Assembly: GCF_030272615.1 (NCBI RefSeq)
Contig: NC_081412.1
Location: forward strand, 686,026,583 to 686,086,582
Direction: 5' to 3'
Source of the DNA: Cryptomeria japonica
Taxonomy: Eukaryota; Streptophyta; Pinopsida; Cupressales; Cupressaceae
Length of the DNA: 60,000 nucleotides
Shown here: positions 43,444 through 54,334 of the stretch, piece by piece
How the letters are laid out: every line of letters starts with the position of its first letter
How positions within the stretch are numbered: the first letter of the stretch is position 1
Position numbers and translations under genes: made by a program
Notes under the pieces: model-generated
What the model saw: the letters and a program-made list of their open reading frames with translations, nothing else
What the model was told of the DNA's origin: nothing
The model's database searches: none

Positions 43444-43880
43444 TATTTTTAAAAATGAATCTCATTAATAAATTAATTGCTAATTCTGAAGAGGAATGGA
43501 GCATTGGAATGTATGTCCTCCTACTACTATAAAAAGGTGCTTTCATAGCCTTTGAGACAACTATAAATTTTCATATAACTTTGCCATAACGTGAGCCTCA
43601 TGGTTCACTATCAATTTAAGAATGAAAACACTTGGATTTAAAAATTAAAGGATAAAACCTCTTCCCAAAAAAATCTTGTTCAAATGTTATAATTGTGCTT
43701 ATCTTTTGTTTCATTTTGTCAAAAGAATTTGTACTTTGAACCACATATTCTAATAGCATTTTTTTTTATCAGTAATCTCTTTTGACTGGAGTTACGAACC
43801 AGTGGGGGTCACAATGGGGGACCCCCTCCCCGTAGAATTACATAATGAGGTATAACACCTTGATGATTTTGATTTACTAT
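43444..43880. other. No gene recognised
   Basis: AT-rich, no gene-like frame on either strand. Confidence 0.6.
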
Positions 43881-44141
43881 TGTTGGCAACAACAATGACA
43901 TAAAACTGAGAGGGAAGGAGGGGGGGGGTGAATCAGTTTTAACCGTATTAACAAACTTAATCACAGTCACAAATCTAATTAATTGCAACAACAACAAAGA
44001 TAAGCAAATAGATGGCACAACACACAACACCAAGATTTTGATGTTGAAAACCCAATTAAGGGAAAAACCACAGTGGGAACCTACCCACAATAATACGATA
44101 CTTTGCAGGTAGTATGTGAAAATATTACAATGGGGAATGTA
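43881..44141 (-). repeat. Inverted copia LTR fragment, truncated
   Basis: Reverse complement of the last part of the Copia-2 LTR: TGTTGGCAACAACAATG, GGGGGGTGAATCAGTTTT, AACCACAGTGGGAACCTACC, AGTATGTGAAAATATTACA. Cut at 44141 where the Gypsy-C LTR starts. Related to, but not identical with, Copia-2. Confidence 0.85.
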
Positions 44142-44940
44142 TGATGTAGGAGCATCCCTGGTTCTTGGCAATCTTGCATCAACCAAAAATATTTCCTTTC
44201 TGTTTTTCTTTTTGTTTTACAGTTTCATTATTTAATGATGCATTTTTTGGAATTGGTTAACCGGATCTCGAGGAGTTGGATTTTGCTTGAGGACTTGATC
44301 ATCTACCTTAATTCCCAAATTGCGGAGCATTTGAATCATTTTTCGACAAGTCATCGCTATAGGTTTCTGTGACAATTTTCTAGTACCGGTTGCCTGGACC
44401 TATTTGCATTTGTGATCTACCAGGATCTATCGGATCCCTTCCGTAGCTTGTGGAGTCCCGAGCGTTGATTCTGATGTTCCTTGACGTGTGGTCGACCTTC
44501 CCTTTGATCTACACTTCATCCTTTGGATTTTCTGGAAAAATTTATTTGGCAGAGACCAACCTTGTTCTTTTACACAGTAGGTCTTGTTCTTCGACATTTG
44601 ATCCCTTTTGGGCCGACCGAATCCCCTTGGATTGTATAAATCATTGTAATTGAGCACTAGAATGTAAACAAGTAGAGATCAGTTAAGAGATAGAACATAG
44701 AAGATAGATCTTAAGATTTGAGGTCCTAGTTGTGACCTGTTCATTAATTAAGCATGTTTTAGCAGGTCAGTGAGTCAGTTTCTGTAACCTAGTGGTTACT
44801 GGTTGATTGTAATCAGTTTTCATGATATAATTCATTCAATTTTGCATTGCCTCCATCTTATCCTTGTGTTTCCGTTGTGTTTACTCTTGATGATTGGCCC
44901 AGATTGATCTCTTTGAGGTCCCTCCTAACTGGTGACTTCA
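44142..44940 (+). repeat. Gypsy-C 5' LTR
   Basis: TGATGTAGGAGCATCCC to GGTGACTTCA, about 799 bp. A TATA box TATAAA is at 44635-44640. The left end could also be 44145 (TGTAGGAG). No partner LTR in the window; ends inferred from the homology break on the left and the PBS on the right. Confidence 0.7.
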
Positions 44941-44945
44941 CTAAG

Positions 44946-44957
44946 TGGTATCAGAGC
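44946..44957 (+). other. Gypsy-C primer binding site
   Basis: TGGTATCAGAGC, exact initiator tRNA-Met complement, 5 bp after the proposed LTR end. Confidence 0.9.
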
Positions 44958-45005
44958 GAGCTTTCATTCTGGAGATTGCGTTGTCCTGAAATTTTTTGTT
45001 GTAGG

Positions 45006-46170
45006 ATGGAAGACTGTGGATGTGACCTGCAGTTGCAGAGGACTAGCGTGAAGATGGTGCAAAGAGGAAATAGGAATGGTGGAGTGCGTGGGAATGAAGA
45101 CCCTATTGTGATGGAAATATTATGAGGAATTGCAGTGCAGTTGGAAGCTGTTGAGACAACCCAGAGAAGAGGCTGACATATTGAAGATGTAAGTGAAGAT
45201 GAAGGAGAAGAAGCCTTGACAAAACACGTAAACCCACCGACGATCGATCCAGATGAAGAGAGGTTTTTGAGGGTTTCGAGTAGAGCGAATACTAAACCTC
45301 ATTTTACCCCAACAAAATATGATGGAAAGTTGGCTTCAGATGAATTGGATCTCAGAGATGGAGAAATATTTTGATTTTGAAAATATCACAGAAGAAACAA
45401 AGGTGAAATATGTTTGTATCCAGTTGAAGGGTCATGCATCTATTTGGTGGAAGCATTTGCAGGTTGATAGACAAAGAAGAGGTAAAGAGAAGACCAAAAC
45501 ATGGGATCAGATGGTTGCTAAGTTGAAATCAAAATTTATGGCAGTTGATTATCAAGTGAATTTGTTTTGAAAGTTGCAGAATTTGAGGCAGAAAGAGTCT
45601 AGTGTGAAGGAGTACACTGAAGCATTTTACAAGTTGAATATTAGATCCAAACATATTGATGATGAAGTTGAACAAGTTGCAAGATATTTGAATTTTACGG
45701 ATGTCTATAAAAGATGAACTCAGTTTGATCAAAGTGCAGAGTGTTGAAGAAGCTTACCAGTATGCTCTGAAAGCAGAAGAGAAGCTGAACAAAAGACATG
45801 AGCAAAGACAAAGAGGTAGAGGTCGAAGGTTTTTCGGAGGAATATTTCAAGGAGGAAGAGGATATACCGAAGGTAAAGAACCTATACGGATCAAAACAAG
45901 CATAAGGAAGAGATCAAAGAAGGTAATTCATACTGGAAAGATGATAAACACTTCTGCTGGAGGAGAGAACCAGATGGCTAGTGGAATGAGAATTTTGGAA
46001 AAGATGACAAAAGACAAGACAAGAGAGTGTTTAGAGGAACTTTCTATAAGTGTGGAGGAGAAGGACATCGTTCTTTCGAGTGTAAGAAGACATAGAATAC
46101 CAGAAGAACAACAATGGTGGAATAAAGCCCCACTGGATCAGCTAATAAACCGGGAGATGGAGAACTGTTG
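45006..46170 (+). pseudogene. Gypsy-C gag with zinc knuckle
   Basis: ATG 45006, MEDCGCDLQLQRTSVKMV, TGA 45123-45125, another TGA near 45174, a frameshift near 45350, then the Ty3/gypsy gag core EMEKYFDFENI, YVCIQLKGHASIWWKHL, KTKTWDQMVAKLKSKFM and KESSVKEYTEAFYKLNI with a TGA at 45568-45570. The basic C-terminal region GRGRRFFGGIFQGGRGYTEG leads, in another frame, to a zinc knuckle FYKCGGEGHRSFEC (about 46039-46080) whose first Cys is Phe. Structural protein, dead copy. Confidence 0.87.
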
Positions 46171-46199
46171 ATGATGAGGAGAGCTTTGTGTCATACTGG

Positions 46200-46332
46200 G
46201 AGAGATGAAGAGCCCTTGCAGAGGAAGAATTTGTTCAAGACCAAATGTAAGGTATCAGGTGAGTGTTATAAAGTTGTTATTGATAGTGGTAGTTCAAATA
46301 ATCTTGTTTTAGAAGAGATGGTGAATAAGTTG
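46200..46332 (+). pseudogene. Gypsy-C protease start, cut by Tat-B
   Basis: KTKCKVSGECYKVVIDSGSS (about 46228-46290) carries the retropepsin active site D-S-G-S intact, followed by NNLVLEEMVNKL. The text stops at 46332, where the Tat-B LTR starts. Confidence 0.85.
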
Positions 46333-47911
46333 TGATGCTCTGCAAAAAGGATTAGAAAATCTGTTTGATGGCAACACACACAAGAGCACAAGAAACAAAC
46401 GTTAGTGTTAGCAACAAAAAGATTATCCTAAACAGGCATATCAAGAGAGATATTAAGCATGAAATAGAAAGCATATAAACATAGAATAAAATAGCTAATC
46501 AAGATGCTCATAGTTGCTCCTCCCTTGTTCCTCTCCTCTCCAAGTCCCAAATGAGTGTAGCTCTCAGCTTTTAGCACTAGCCATGGATGCCATATGGAGA
46601 TTCAAGATGGTTGAATATGATAAGCAAATGCTATGCAAGTGTAGATAGTGATTCTATGAGAAAGCTCTATGCTAATGCCAGTATAACAACAATACTCTAA
46701 TGCTTCTCTTTTTTGCTTGAGGAGAAGGGTTCTATTTATAGAAGAAATGGGGAAATGAAGGGTTAAGATTGAGTAATCTTAACAAGGGTTAGGATTGAAA
46801 GATATTCAATCCATGTGAGACTTTCAACCCAATCCCATGTTGACAAGTGTCACCATGAGGAGGCTTGAGAGGAGAGATAAGGAGCATTAAATGCTTGAGG
46901 GGACATGATGGTTACCCTAGTCAAAGAAATAAATGCTTTGAAGAGACACATGGGTTACATGAGGGTTAAGTTAGGGGTCAAAGTCCTTAACCATGGGTGC
47001 AAGTGGAATTAACCATTAATGGTCATGTAAGAGCCATAAGTGGTTTGGAAGACTTTAGAGGTTAATTTGTTGAACACACAAAGCATTAATTGCTTTTCAA
47101 AGACTTTGGAGTCTTTGAGAAGTGACTCCAATTTGCTTAGGAATGTGACAATATTTAGGGGATGGATTAGGTTAATTAGGAAGGGTTTAGAAGAATCTAG
47201 AAGGGGTTTAGGCATGCAAGTGGATTTTGTAGGAAAATGCAAGTGGGAGGAATTTTGGTATTTTCAATTAAAATAAAATCATTTATTTCAATTAAATGGT
47301 GTAATTTGCATTTGGATAAATATTCAAATAAATATTAATTTATTTAAATGAGAAAAAGGAAGATAAAGCATTAAAATGCATGAAGACTTTGAGGGAAACC
47401 ATTAAAGGCTTGAAGACTTTAAGGAAAACCATTAAAGTCTTAAGAAGACTATAGAAGGAAGCCATCAAGTTTGAATACTTTAAGGGAAACCATTAAAGGT
47501 TTCAAGTGGGTGAGGATAAATAGGATTTTAAATAAATAATTTATTTAAAATAGTTGTGCAACTTGCTTTTGTAGGAAAATACAAGTGGGTGGAGGATAAA
47601 GGTGATTTAAATAAATGTTAATTTATTTAAATGTGAGAGGTGGGATTTTGGGGGATTTAAATAAATATTAATTTATTTAAATGTGAGAGAAGATTTAATT
47701 AAATAAATATGATTTATTTATTTAATTAATGGTCTGAATTTGGTTAAGTGAATTAAATCAAATAAATTGAATAATTTATTTAATTAATAGGAGAAGAGGG
47801 TTAAGATGAATTAATTAAATATTAATTTAATTAATTCATTAATTGATGGTTAAATAATCAAATAAATACTAAGTATTCATTTAATTAAGTGGACAGATTT
47901 ATGTGACTACA
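46333..47911 (-). repeat. Tat-B 3' LTR
   Basis: About 1,579 bp. On the plus strand it starts TGATGCTCTGC and ends TGTGACTACA. It has eight or so AT-rich palindromes (about 47270-47890) such as ATTTAAATAAATATTAATTT, like Tat-A. The right end is fixed by the PPT, the left by the break in Gypsy-C. Confidence 0.85.
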
Positions 47912-47925
47912 TTTGCCCCTCTTTG
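47912..47925 (-). other. Tat-B polypurine tract
   Basis: CAAAGAGGGGCAAA on the minus strand, next to TGTAGTCACA. Matches Tat-A. Confidence 0.92.
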
Positions 47926-48018
47926 AGACGGTGTAGTTTATCACGTCGTTTCAAAGAAAGAAAAATAGGTGTGAAGAAATACCCCATAAAATGTAAATTT
48001 AATGGGTGGTATGCCCCC

Positions 48019-48066
48019 TCGAGAGATGGGCCAATTTTTTTTTTGAAAAATCGGGCGATCTCTCGA
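48019..48066 (-). repeat. Hairpin upstream of the Tat-B PPT
   Basis: TCGAGAGAT (48019-48027) and ATCTCTCGA (48058-48066) form a 9 bp stem. Same position and core as in Tat-A. Confidence 0.82.
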
Positions 48067-49690
48067 AAAAGAATGAAAAGTGGAGGGGAGGTAGAATAGA
48101 AGAAATTAGAACTAATGATGAAAGAATGGGAGAAAATGGAGTGAATATGAAGAAACAACAAGCCAGTGGGTACCCTGAGGTCATGCAAGAGATACATAGC
48201 AGATGTAGTGTGGGGTTTGCATTGATGCTATACAATTGATCAAAATTGGTTGGACAATCTGGTGCAATCGGTTTAATTGCCCCAGTCAAGTCAAAGCGTG
48301 ACAGTTGATGTCAGTTGGTCGCTTGGACATGATAAAGTCTGAGTAAGTGAATCAAAGTGACCTGATGTGACTTAGACAATTGATGTAATTGCCCGATGAA
48401 GTCAAGGTATATGAAGCAAAATACTCGTTGAGACGTAGACAATGGATGTAATTGTCCGTTGGATTGTGTTTGATTGGTTGATCAATTGATAGTGTGTGCG
48501 TGTGATGGATGGTTGTGGGGAATCATGGCAGCCCCGTTGAGACTAGGTCATTATGATAAATGCCTGATGTAGTCTAGGATTACCATGATCGATTACCTGT
48601 TGAGACCCGAAGATACTTGATCAGAGTATCTGTTGATAGTCTAGGTGTGTGGGAGTCGATGTATCTATGTAGACAGAGTAACTGGCTTAATTTTGTGGAT
48701 GAGTGAAGATGGGAAGCGATGAAGGGATTAGGATGATGTTGATGATCAAGATAGGGAGGGTGAGGGGGGATTTGATGTTAGATAGAAGATATGGAGGACT
48801 AGGACCGAGTCCTATGGAAGAAGATGAGTAAAATAGAGTATGCATTATTATGACTATGTATGCATGATATGCAGCTATTATGAATGTATGGATGGGTGGA
48901 ATGCAATGAAATGCAATATATACAGATGAGATGGAATGACGATCCATGGTGCTTTATTTTTCATCATTGAGCTTTAAAATGTTGTAAGAAAATACAAGCA
49001 ACTTGACATAAAGATTCAAGATGACCAGAGTATTTCTTACATGGATTTTATATAGCAAGTTAATACAAGCAACTTGATATAATGGATCAAGTTGACCTGA
49101 GTATTGCTTGCGGAACAGACAAGGATTATCTCCTTTCATGCATGACTTGGATCGTCCTCCTTGATCTTAGGCTGATCATATCCTGAGACAAGTGCATACC
49201 GTACTAAGAGATAAAAACTTTATCCAGTTTGGATGAGGTAGGAGGAACCAAAGAAAGAGAATTGTACCTGCAAACAAAGAATATATACATTAAGAATAAA
49301 GAATATGGATCCTTGGTAATGGTTCATGCTCATATGGTCGAGGTATACGCTGTAGTTAGCAAGCCATAGTGATCTATGACTGTATTTTTGCCTATGATCA
49401 CATAGCTTAGTGAACTTCTCACGTAGACACCATTAGTACATGCCCCAGAACTTCATCGGAAATAATGCGCAAACAAAACAAAACAATGCTGAAAAGATCC
49501 CGATACAGATAAACAAATGATTGTACTCACAAATCAACCAAGTATTTTGATAGCTTAACATAATTTTCTTGTCAAAGAAAACGTCATCTTTTCTTTGTTT
49601 TGGTAAGGAAGGATGCATCCTTGTTGAAGACAGTTTTTGAGTGTTGATGTGGATTGTGTGGTTGATTGATAAGTGGTCATTGTGTGAGTA
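48067..49690 (-). other. Tat-B 3' region, no gene recognised
   Basis: About 1.6 kb without convincing proteins on either strand. In contrast to Tat-A I find no PMD-like text here. Contains CCTGTTGAGAC- and GATGTAATTGYCC-type short repeats at about 48300-48640. Confidence 0.55.
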
Positions 49691-49734
49691 TTTTGTCAAT
49701 GTTTGTTTTGGTATCTGCATGGATGAGTATGTAC

Positions 49735-49915
49735 AAGGTGTTGCCATGTTTTTGTGTGATGCTTGATGTTTTCTGATGTTTTTGGATTTTGTATTGTTTT
49801 TGAATGTTTTTGGTATTTTGTGAGACATTTTTGAATGTTTTTGGTATTTTGTGAGACATTTTTGAATGTTTTTGGATTGTGTTGAGACATTTTCCAATGT
49901 TTTTGGTATTTTGAT
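49735..49915. repeat. Short tandem repeat TTTTTGAATGTTTTTGG
   Basis: Four or five units of about 32 bp (GACATTTTTGAATGTTTTTGG plus TATTTTGTGA on the plus strand), decaying at the right. A related unit, GACATTTTTCTGAATGTTTTC, lies apart at about 50280. Confidence 0.85.
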
Positions 49916-50149
49916 GATTGCTTGAATGAAGAACTTAATGAATCATAAGACAATGTAGAATCCACTTCCATCAATAGTTTAAAGGCATTGCCCCCAATTT
50001 TAGACATGACTTATGAAGAAGCGGGATGCAAGATGCATGAAGTATTTATCATAATTGCAGAGAAATAACAAGCCATGGTTTTTCGGATGGATGTATGTGT
50101 ATATGAATGTGATCGCAATGAGCCTGAAAGACAATGGAGCCATAGCCTT

Positions 50150-50235
50150 TACGAGTGGTGCCTGTTTGCCAGGTTTTCACCATCGTACTTACCCAAGGTG
50201 CCACCAGAGTGGTTGTTCACCGTTTGGATGCGTGA
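50150..50235 (-). repeat. GGTGAAAAC block after integrase, shared with Tat-A
   Basis: On the minus strand CGGTGAACAACCACTCTGG, TGGCACCTTGGGTAAGTAC, GGTGAAAACCTGGCAAACAG. Same motifs as at 30430-30560 in Tat-A, though in a different order. Confidence 0.75.
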
Positions 50236-50342
50236 TCTTTCTTTACTTTTTTTTTGACTGTTTTTGTATTTTTTTTCAGGACATTTTTCTGAATGTTTTC
50301 GGTATTTTCTGGTATGCAGGGGAGCCTGATGCTCTAAACACC

Positions 50343-51753
50343 TTAGGTATAAAACCGTTTGAGGTGCATGTTGTTGATTGGATCTGCAAGCGGTTCTCCT
50401 TCTGATGTAGCCAACTGATATGCCCCGGACCCGAACACAGTAGTGACAACATATGGGCCCAGCCAGTTTGATTCAAACTTGCCCTGATGTTCTCGGTTTG
50501 GTTGGTTGCGAGGATTTTTCTCGTAGAACAAGATCACCTACCTCAAATGTACGAGGTTTAACTCGGTGATTGTAGCTTCTGCTCATGCGCTGCTGATAGG
50601 CTTTGAGATGGTTGTAGGCAGCTTGTCGCTTCTCATCAAGTAACTCTAAGTCCTGAAGACGTGAGACTCTGTAAGCTTCATCATCAATGAGATTGTGCAA
50701 GGAAACCCGTAGTGACGGTATCTCGACCTCAATAGGCAAGATAGCTTCTGCACCATAGACCAATGAATAAGGAGTTGCACCTGTAGGGGTTCGAATGCTA
50801 GTTCGATATGCCCATAGTGTCGGATTTAGTTGAACATGTTAGTCACGGCCGGCATCATTGACTATCTTCTTTAGGATCCTCAATATGTTTTTATTGGATG
50901 CTTCGGCCTGACCATTGCCTTGTGGGTAATAGGGGGTGGAAAAGCGGTGTTGGATATGAAATTTCTCACAAAGTTCACAGACATCTTGATTTTTGAAAGG
51001 GAGACCATTATCTGTGATGATGGACATGGGCACACCATACCGACAGATGATGTAGTTGAGGATGAATGAGGCGATCTGCTTGCCGGTGACTTGGGTAAGT
51101 GGAACAACTTTGATCCACTTTGTGAAATATTCGGTGGCGGTAATAATGAATTTGTGGCCATTGGATGAAGATGGATGAATCTTACCCACAAGGTCAAGGC
51201 CCCATTGACAGAAAGGCCATGGTGTCGTGATTGGTTGCAGTTCTTGAGCTGGTGCATGTATCAGGTCGCCATGAACTTGACATTTCTTGCACTTCCTGAC
51301 AAAGTAGTAGGAATCTTTTTCCATAGATGGCCAATAATATCCAGCTCGCAGGAGTTTCTTGGCTAGTGATGGACCACTTGAATGAGTCCCGCAAATTCCT
51401 TCATGTACCTCTTCCAAAGCCTTTGTTATCTCACCTTGTTCCAAACATCGAAGGAGAGTACCATCAAGACCGCGTCGGTATAGGGTTTCGGCAATAATGG
51501 TATATCGAGCAGTTTGGCGAATGAAGGTTTTATGTTGGTTATTTGATTGGTTGGGAGGAAGGGTGTGATCGCAGAGATAGGTGTAGAACTCACCGTACCA
51601 TGGGGATTCAGAACCGACAAGGCGACATATCATCTCGGATTCAGGGATATCATAAGCGGGGATCCAAAGCTGTTCTACCAAGAACTCGTAGCGTGTTGAA
51701 TTTTGTGGAAGATCTAGGAGAGATGCGATGGTAGCCATAGCGTCAGCAGCTCA
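50343..51753 (-). pseudogene. Tat-B integrase
   Basis: Minus strand. After TGA at 51751-51753 comes ATIASLLDLPQNS, then the zinc-binding part VHEGICGTHSSG and CKKCQVHGDLIH (about 51230-51390), and the catalytic core: WGLDLVGKI, SIITDNGLPFKN and PQGNGQAEASNKNILRILKK give D, D and E, all intact. TAA at about 50837-50841 follows NDAGRD; then LVYGAEAILPIEVEIPS and YNHRVKPRTFEVGDLVLRE. A frameshift near 50520 leads to the C-terminal tail FESNWLGPYVVTTVFGSGAY and DPINNMHLKRFYT, ending at 50343. It integrates the cDNA in an active element. Confidence 0.9.
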
Positions 51754-51771
51754 ATTCTGATCTCTTGGTAT

Positions 51772-52860
51772 CTACTCAAAAGTGATAGTAGTAAATGATG
51801 TCTTTAGAGTGTCCACCATTTGCTTATATGGCATGAGTTTATCATCTTTGGTCTGATATTCATCTGTTGCTTGTCGAATGACTAGTTGGGAATCGCCATA
51901 TACTTGCAGTTCTTGTAATTTCCATTGGATGGCTAACCTGAGTCCTGTGATCAAGGCCTCATACTCTGCTATGTTGTTTGTGCATGGAAATGTGAGCCTG
52001 TAAGACTTCAGGATGCTATCACCCTGAGGTGTGATAAACAGAATGCCTGCCCCCGAGCCGTGCCTAGTGTATGAACCATCAAAATATAGTTTCCATGGTT
52101 GTGCTGCTGTGATCATGAATATCTCCTCATCTAGAAAATTGGAAATAAGAGGATGATCACCTATGAGAGGTGCATCAGCCAACTGATCTGCAATAACCTG
52201 ACCTTTGATAGCTTTACGGTCTATGTACTCAATGTCAAATTCACTTAGAATCATCACCCATTTGGCCAAGCGGCCTGTCAATGCTGCTTTGTTAAGTATA
52301 TACTTGAGTGGATCAATCTTTGCAATGAGTTGTACCTTGTGTGTTAACAGATAGTGTCTCAATTTTGTGGCTGCTAAGATTACTGCTAGGCAAGTTTGCT
52401 CAATAGGGGTGTAATTGAGTTCATAGCCTACCAGTGTGCGAGAGATGTAGTAAATAGCACACTCTTTTCCTTCTGCATTATGTTGTGCCAGTAATACACC
52501 TAATGCTGTACTTGTTGCCGAGATATAGAGTAACAATGGTCTACTTGGATCTGGTGGCATCAACAATGGTGGATTCATGAGATAGTCTTTAAGCGTCTGA
52601 AATGCTTGCTGGCATCGGGCATCCCACTGAAAGCGGATGTTCTTGTGTAGCAGATGTGTAAATGGGTGACACTTATCAGCCAATTGTGCAATGAATCTTC
52701 GGATGGATTGAAGCCATCCTTGTAGTGTCCTTAGCTGACTGATATTCTTTGGAGGTGGCATGTCCATGATTGCCTTAACCTTTGCTGGATCGACCTCAAT
52801 GCCTTTGCTTGAGACAATGTATCCTAGAAGCTTCCCGGAGGTCACTCCAAAGACACATTT
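51772..52860 (-). pseudogene. Tat-B RT thumb, degenerate RNase H and second RNase H
   Basis: Minus strand. RT connection: GKLLGYIVSSKGIEVDPAKV and LQGWLQSIRRFIAQLADKCH. The first RNase H (LLLYISATSTALGVLLAQHN, YTPIEQTCLAVILAATKLRH) has lost the first catalytic Asp (Ser in its place), as expected when it serves only as a connection domain. The second, archaeal-type RNase H has LYFDGSYTRHGSGAGI, NNIAEYEALITGLRLAI and VYGDSQLVIRQ, with D, E and D intact. This dual arrangement marks the Tat lineage. Stop TAG at 51772-51774. Confidence 0.9.
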
Positions 52861-53415
52861 CTATGGGTTGAGTCGAACATGGTATTGTTCCAGTCTATCA
52901 AAGATTTTATCTAAGATGTGGAGATGTCCTTTTCTGGTGAGTGATTTTGCTAGTAAGTCATCCACATAATCTTCCATCATGGTATGCATCATGTCATGGA
53001 AGATGGTGGTCATTGCTCTTTGATAGGTTACTCCCGCATTCTTGAGGCCGAAAGGCATTACATTCTAGCAATATGTGCCCCATGGACATGTGAAGGCTGT
53101 CTTATGTTGATCTTCTGGTGCAATCTTTATCTGATTGTATCCTGAAAAGCCATCCATGAGTGAAAGCATGGCGTGTCCTACTGTTAGATCCACTAGGATG
53201 TCGATATTTGGTAAGGGGAAGTCATCCTTAGGACATGCTTTATTCAGATCTCTGAAGTCAGTACAAATGCGGATGCCCCCTTTTGGTTTGCCGACAGGCA
53301 CAATATTGGAGATCCATTCTGCATAATCAATTGGCCTAATGAAGCCAACATCTAGGAGTTTCTTGAGTTCTGTTTTGACTAGCACTGCAATCTGAGGATG
53401 CATCTTACGAAGCTT
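52861..53415 (-). pseudogene. Tat-B reverse transcriptase catalytic part
   Basis: Minus strand. VKTELKKLLDVGFIRPIDYA, VPVGKPKGGIRICTDFRDLN, KDDFPLPNIDILVD, SLMDGFSGYNQIKIAPEDQ (first Asp), then TAG at 53065-53067, VMPFGLKNAGVTYQRAMTTI and EDYVDDLLAKS (YVDD intact), then TAG at 52861-52863 before KCVFG. Apart from the two TAG codons it is a complete gypsy RT. Confidence 0.92.
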
Positions 53416-54334
53416 CTACTTGACAGGTTTGGCTCCTTCTGCTACGGTGAGGTGATGCATGACTAAATCAAGATCAAGCCCAGGCATGTCTGCATATGAC
53501 CATGCAAAGTTGATCTGACGCTTCTGGAAGAACTCTATAAATTTAGGCTGTTCCTCTAGAGTGAGAAGAGATGCCAGATGTATGATATGAGGATTTTCAG
53601 GAGTCCCCACATTGTATTCTTTGGTTTCCTCGATGAGAATCGTTGATCGTTCCTGTTGTACATTAGCAGGGAGAATGTCAAACCCTTCATCCTCAGGTGC
53701 CTCAGAGAGGTTTTCACCGTTGGATACGCTCTTTCTTTTTACTTTTGTCGGATCAAATAGTGCCACAGTGTGGTTTTCACTGGAAGATCCATGTTTTATT
53801 GTTATATGTTTGCAGCTGAAAGGTTTGGCATCCGCCCTGAAGTATGCTGCGCTATTAAGTTCAATGGCGAATCCAGCTTTGTGATCCTCACTTGGTAGGT
53901 TATCCCTTAATTCCAAAAAGTTAATGATGGCCTCATTGTTTTGGAAGAAGTCAAGACATGGAGGATTTGGTTGGTTCCATTCAACGAGTTTAGGGTGGAT
54001 AATGGGCATTACTTCATCGATTAGGTTAAGTGCGTTAGATGTATCAGTGAGGGTTAAGACGTTATGGTGAAGGTCGTTAATGGTACTCTCCCTGTCAGAA
54101 TCAGGCGTAGGATGAAACGTAGGGTCTGTGGAAGATGTTTCCAGCTCAGGAACCCAAGTGGTCTTTATCTGTGCTTCTCCGTAAACAGGGATATCTTTGC
54201 ATGGTGGAGGTGGTGATGTGTCTTCCTCATCTGAAGTGTTAAGCTGTACAGAATCAAATTACCACTCACGTGAGTCAGTCTCTGAATCACTTTCCAGCAT
54301 CCGATTACTATACCATACTGGGATGTCCTTTGAG
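53416..54334 (-). pseudogene. Tat-B linker between protease region and RT
   Basis: Minus strand. Open 54009-53416 with FQKRQINFAWSYADMPGLD and MHHLTVAEGAKPVK, typical text just before gypsy RT, ending at TAG 53416-53418. Between 54010 and 54334 no motif is recognised; several stops. Confidence 0.8.

Larger units (their letters stand above)
44142..46332 (+). mobile_element. Gypsy-C: Ty3/gypsy element, cut by Tat-B
   Basis: A proposed 5' LTR 44142-44940, PBS TGGTATCAGAGC at 44946-44957, gag from 45006, and protease to 46332, where the Tat-B LTR starts. The rest, if present, would lie beyond Tat-B to the right, outside the window. The gag type and iMet PBS fit chromovirus-like Ty3/gypsy elements; the lineage is uncertain without RT. 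Confidence 0.85.

Noticed and set aside
47270-47890. AT-rich stretch as a separate MITE cluster
   Set aside because: It lies inside the Tat-B LTR, has no TSD around each palindrome, and Tat-A LTRs have the same kind of array.
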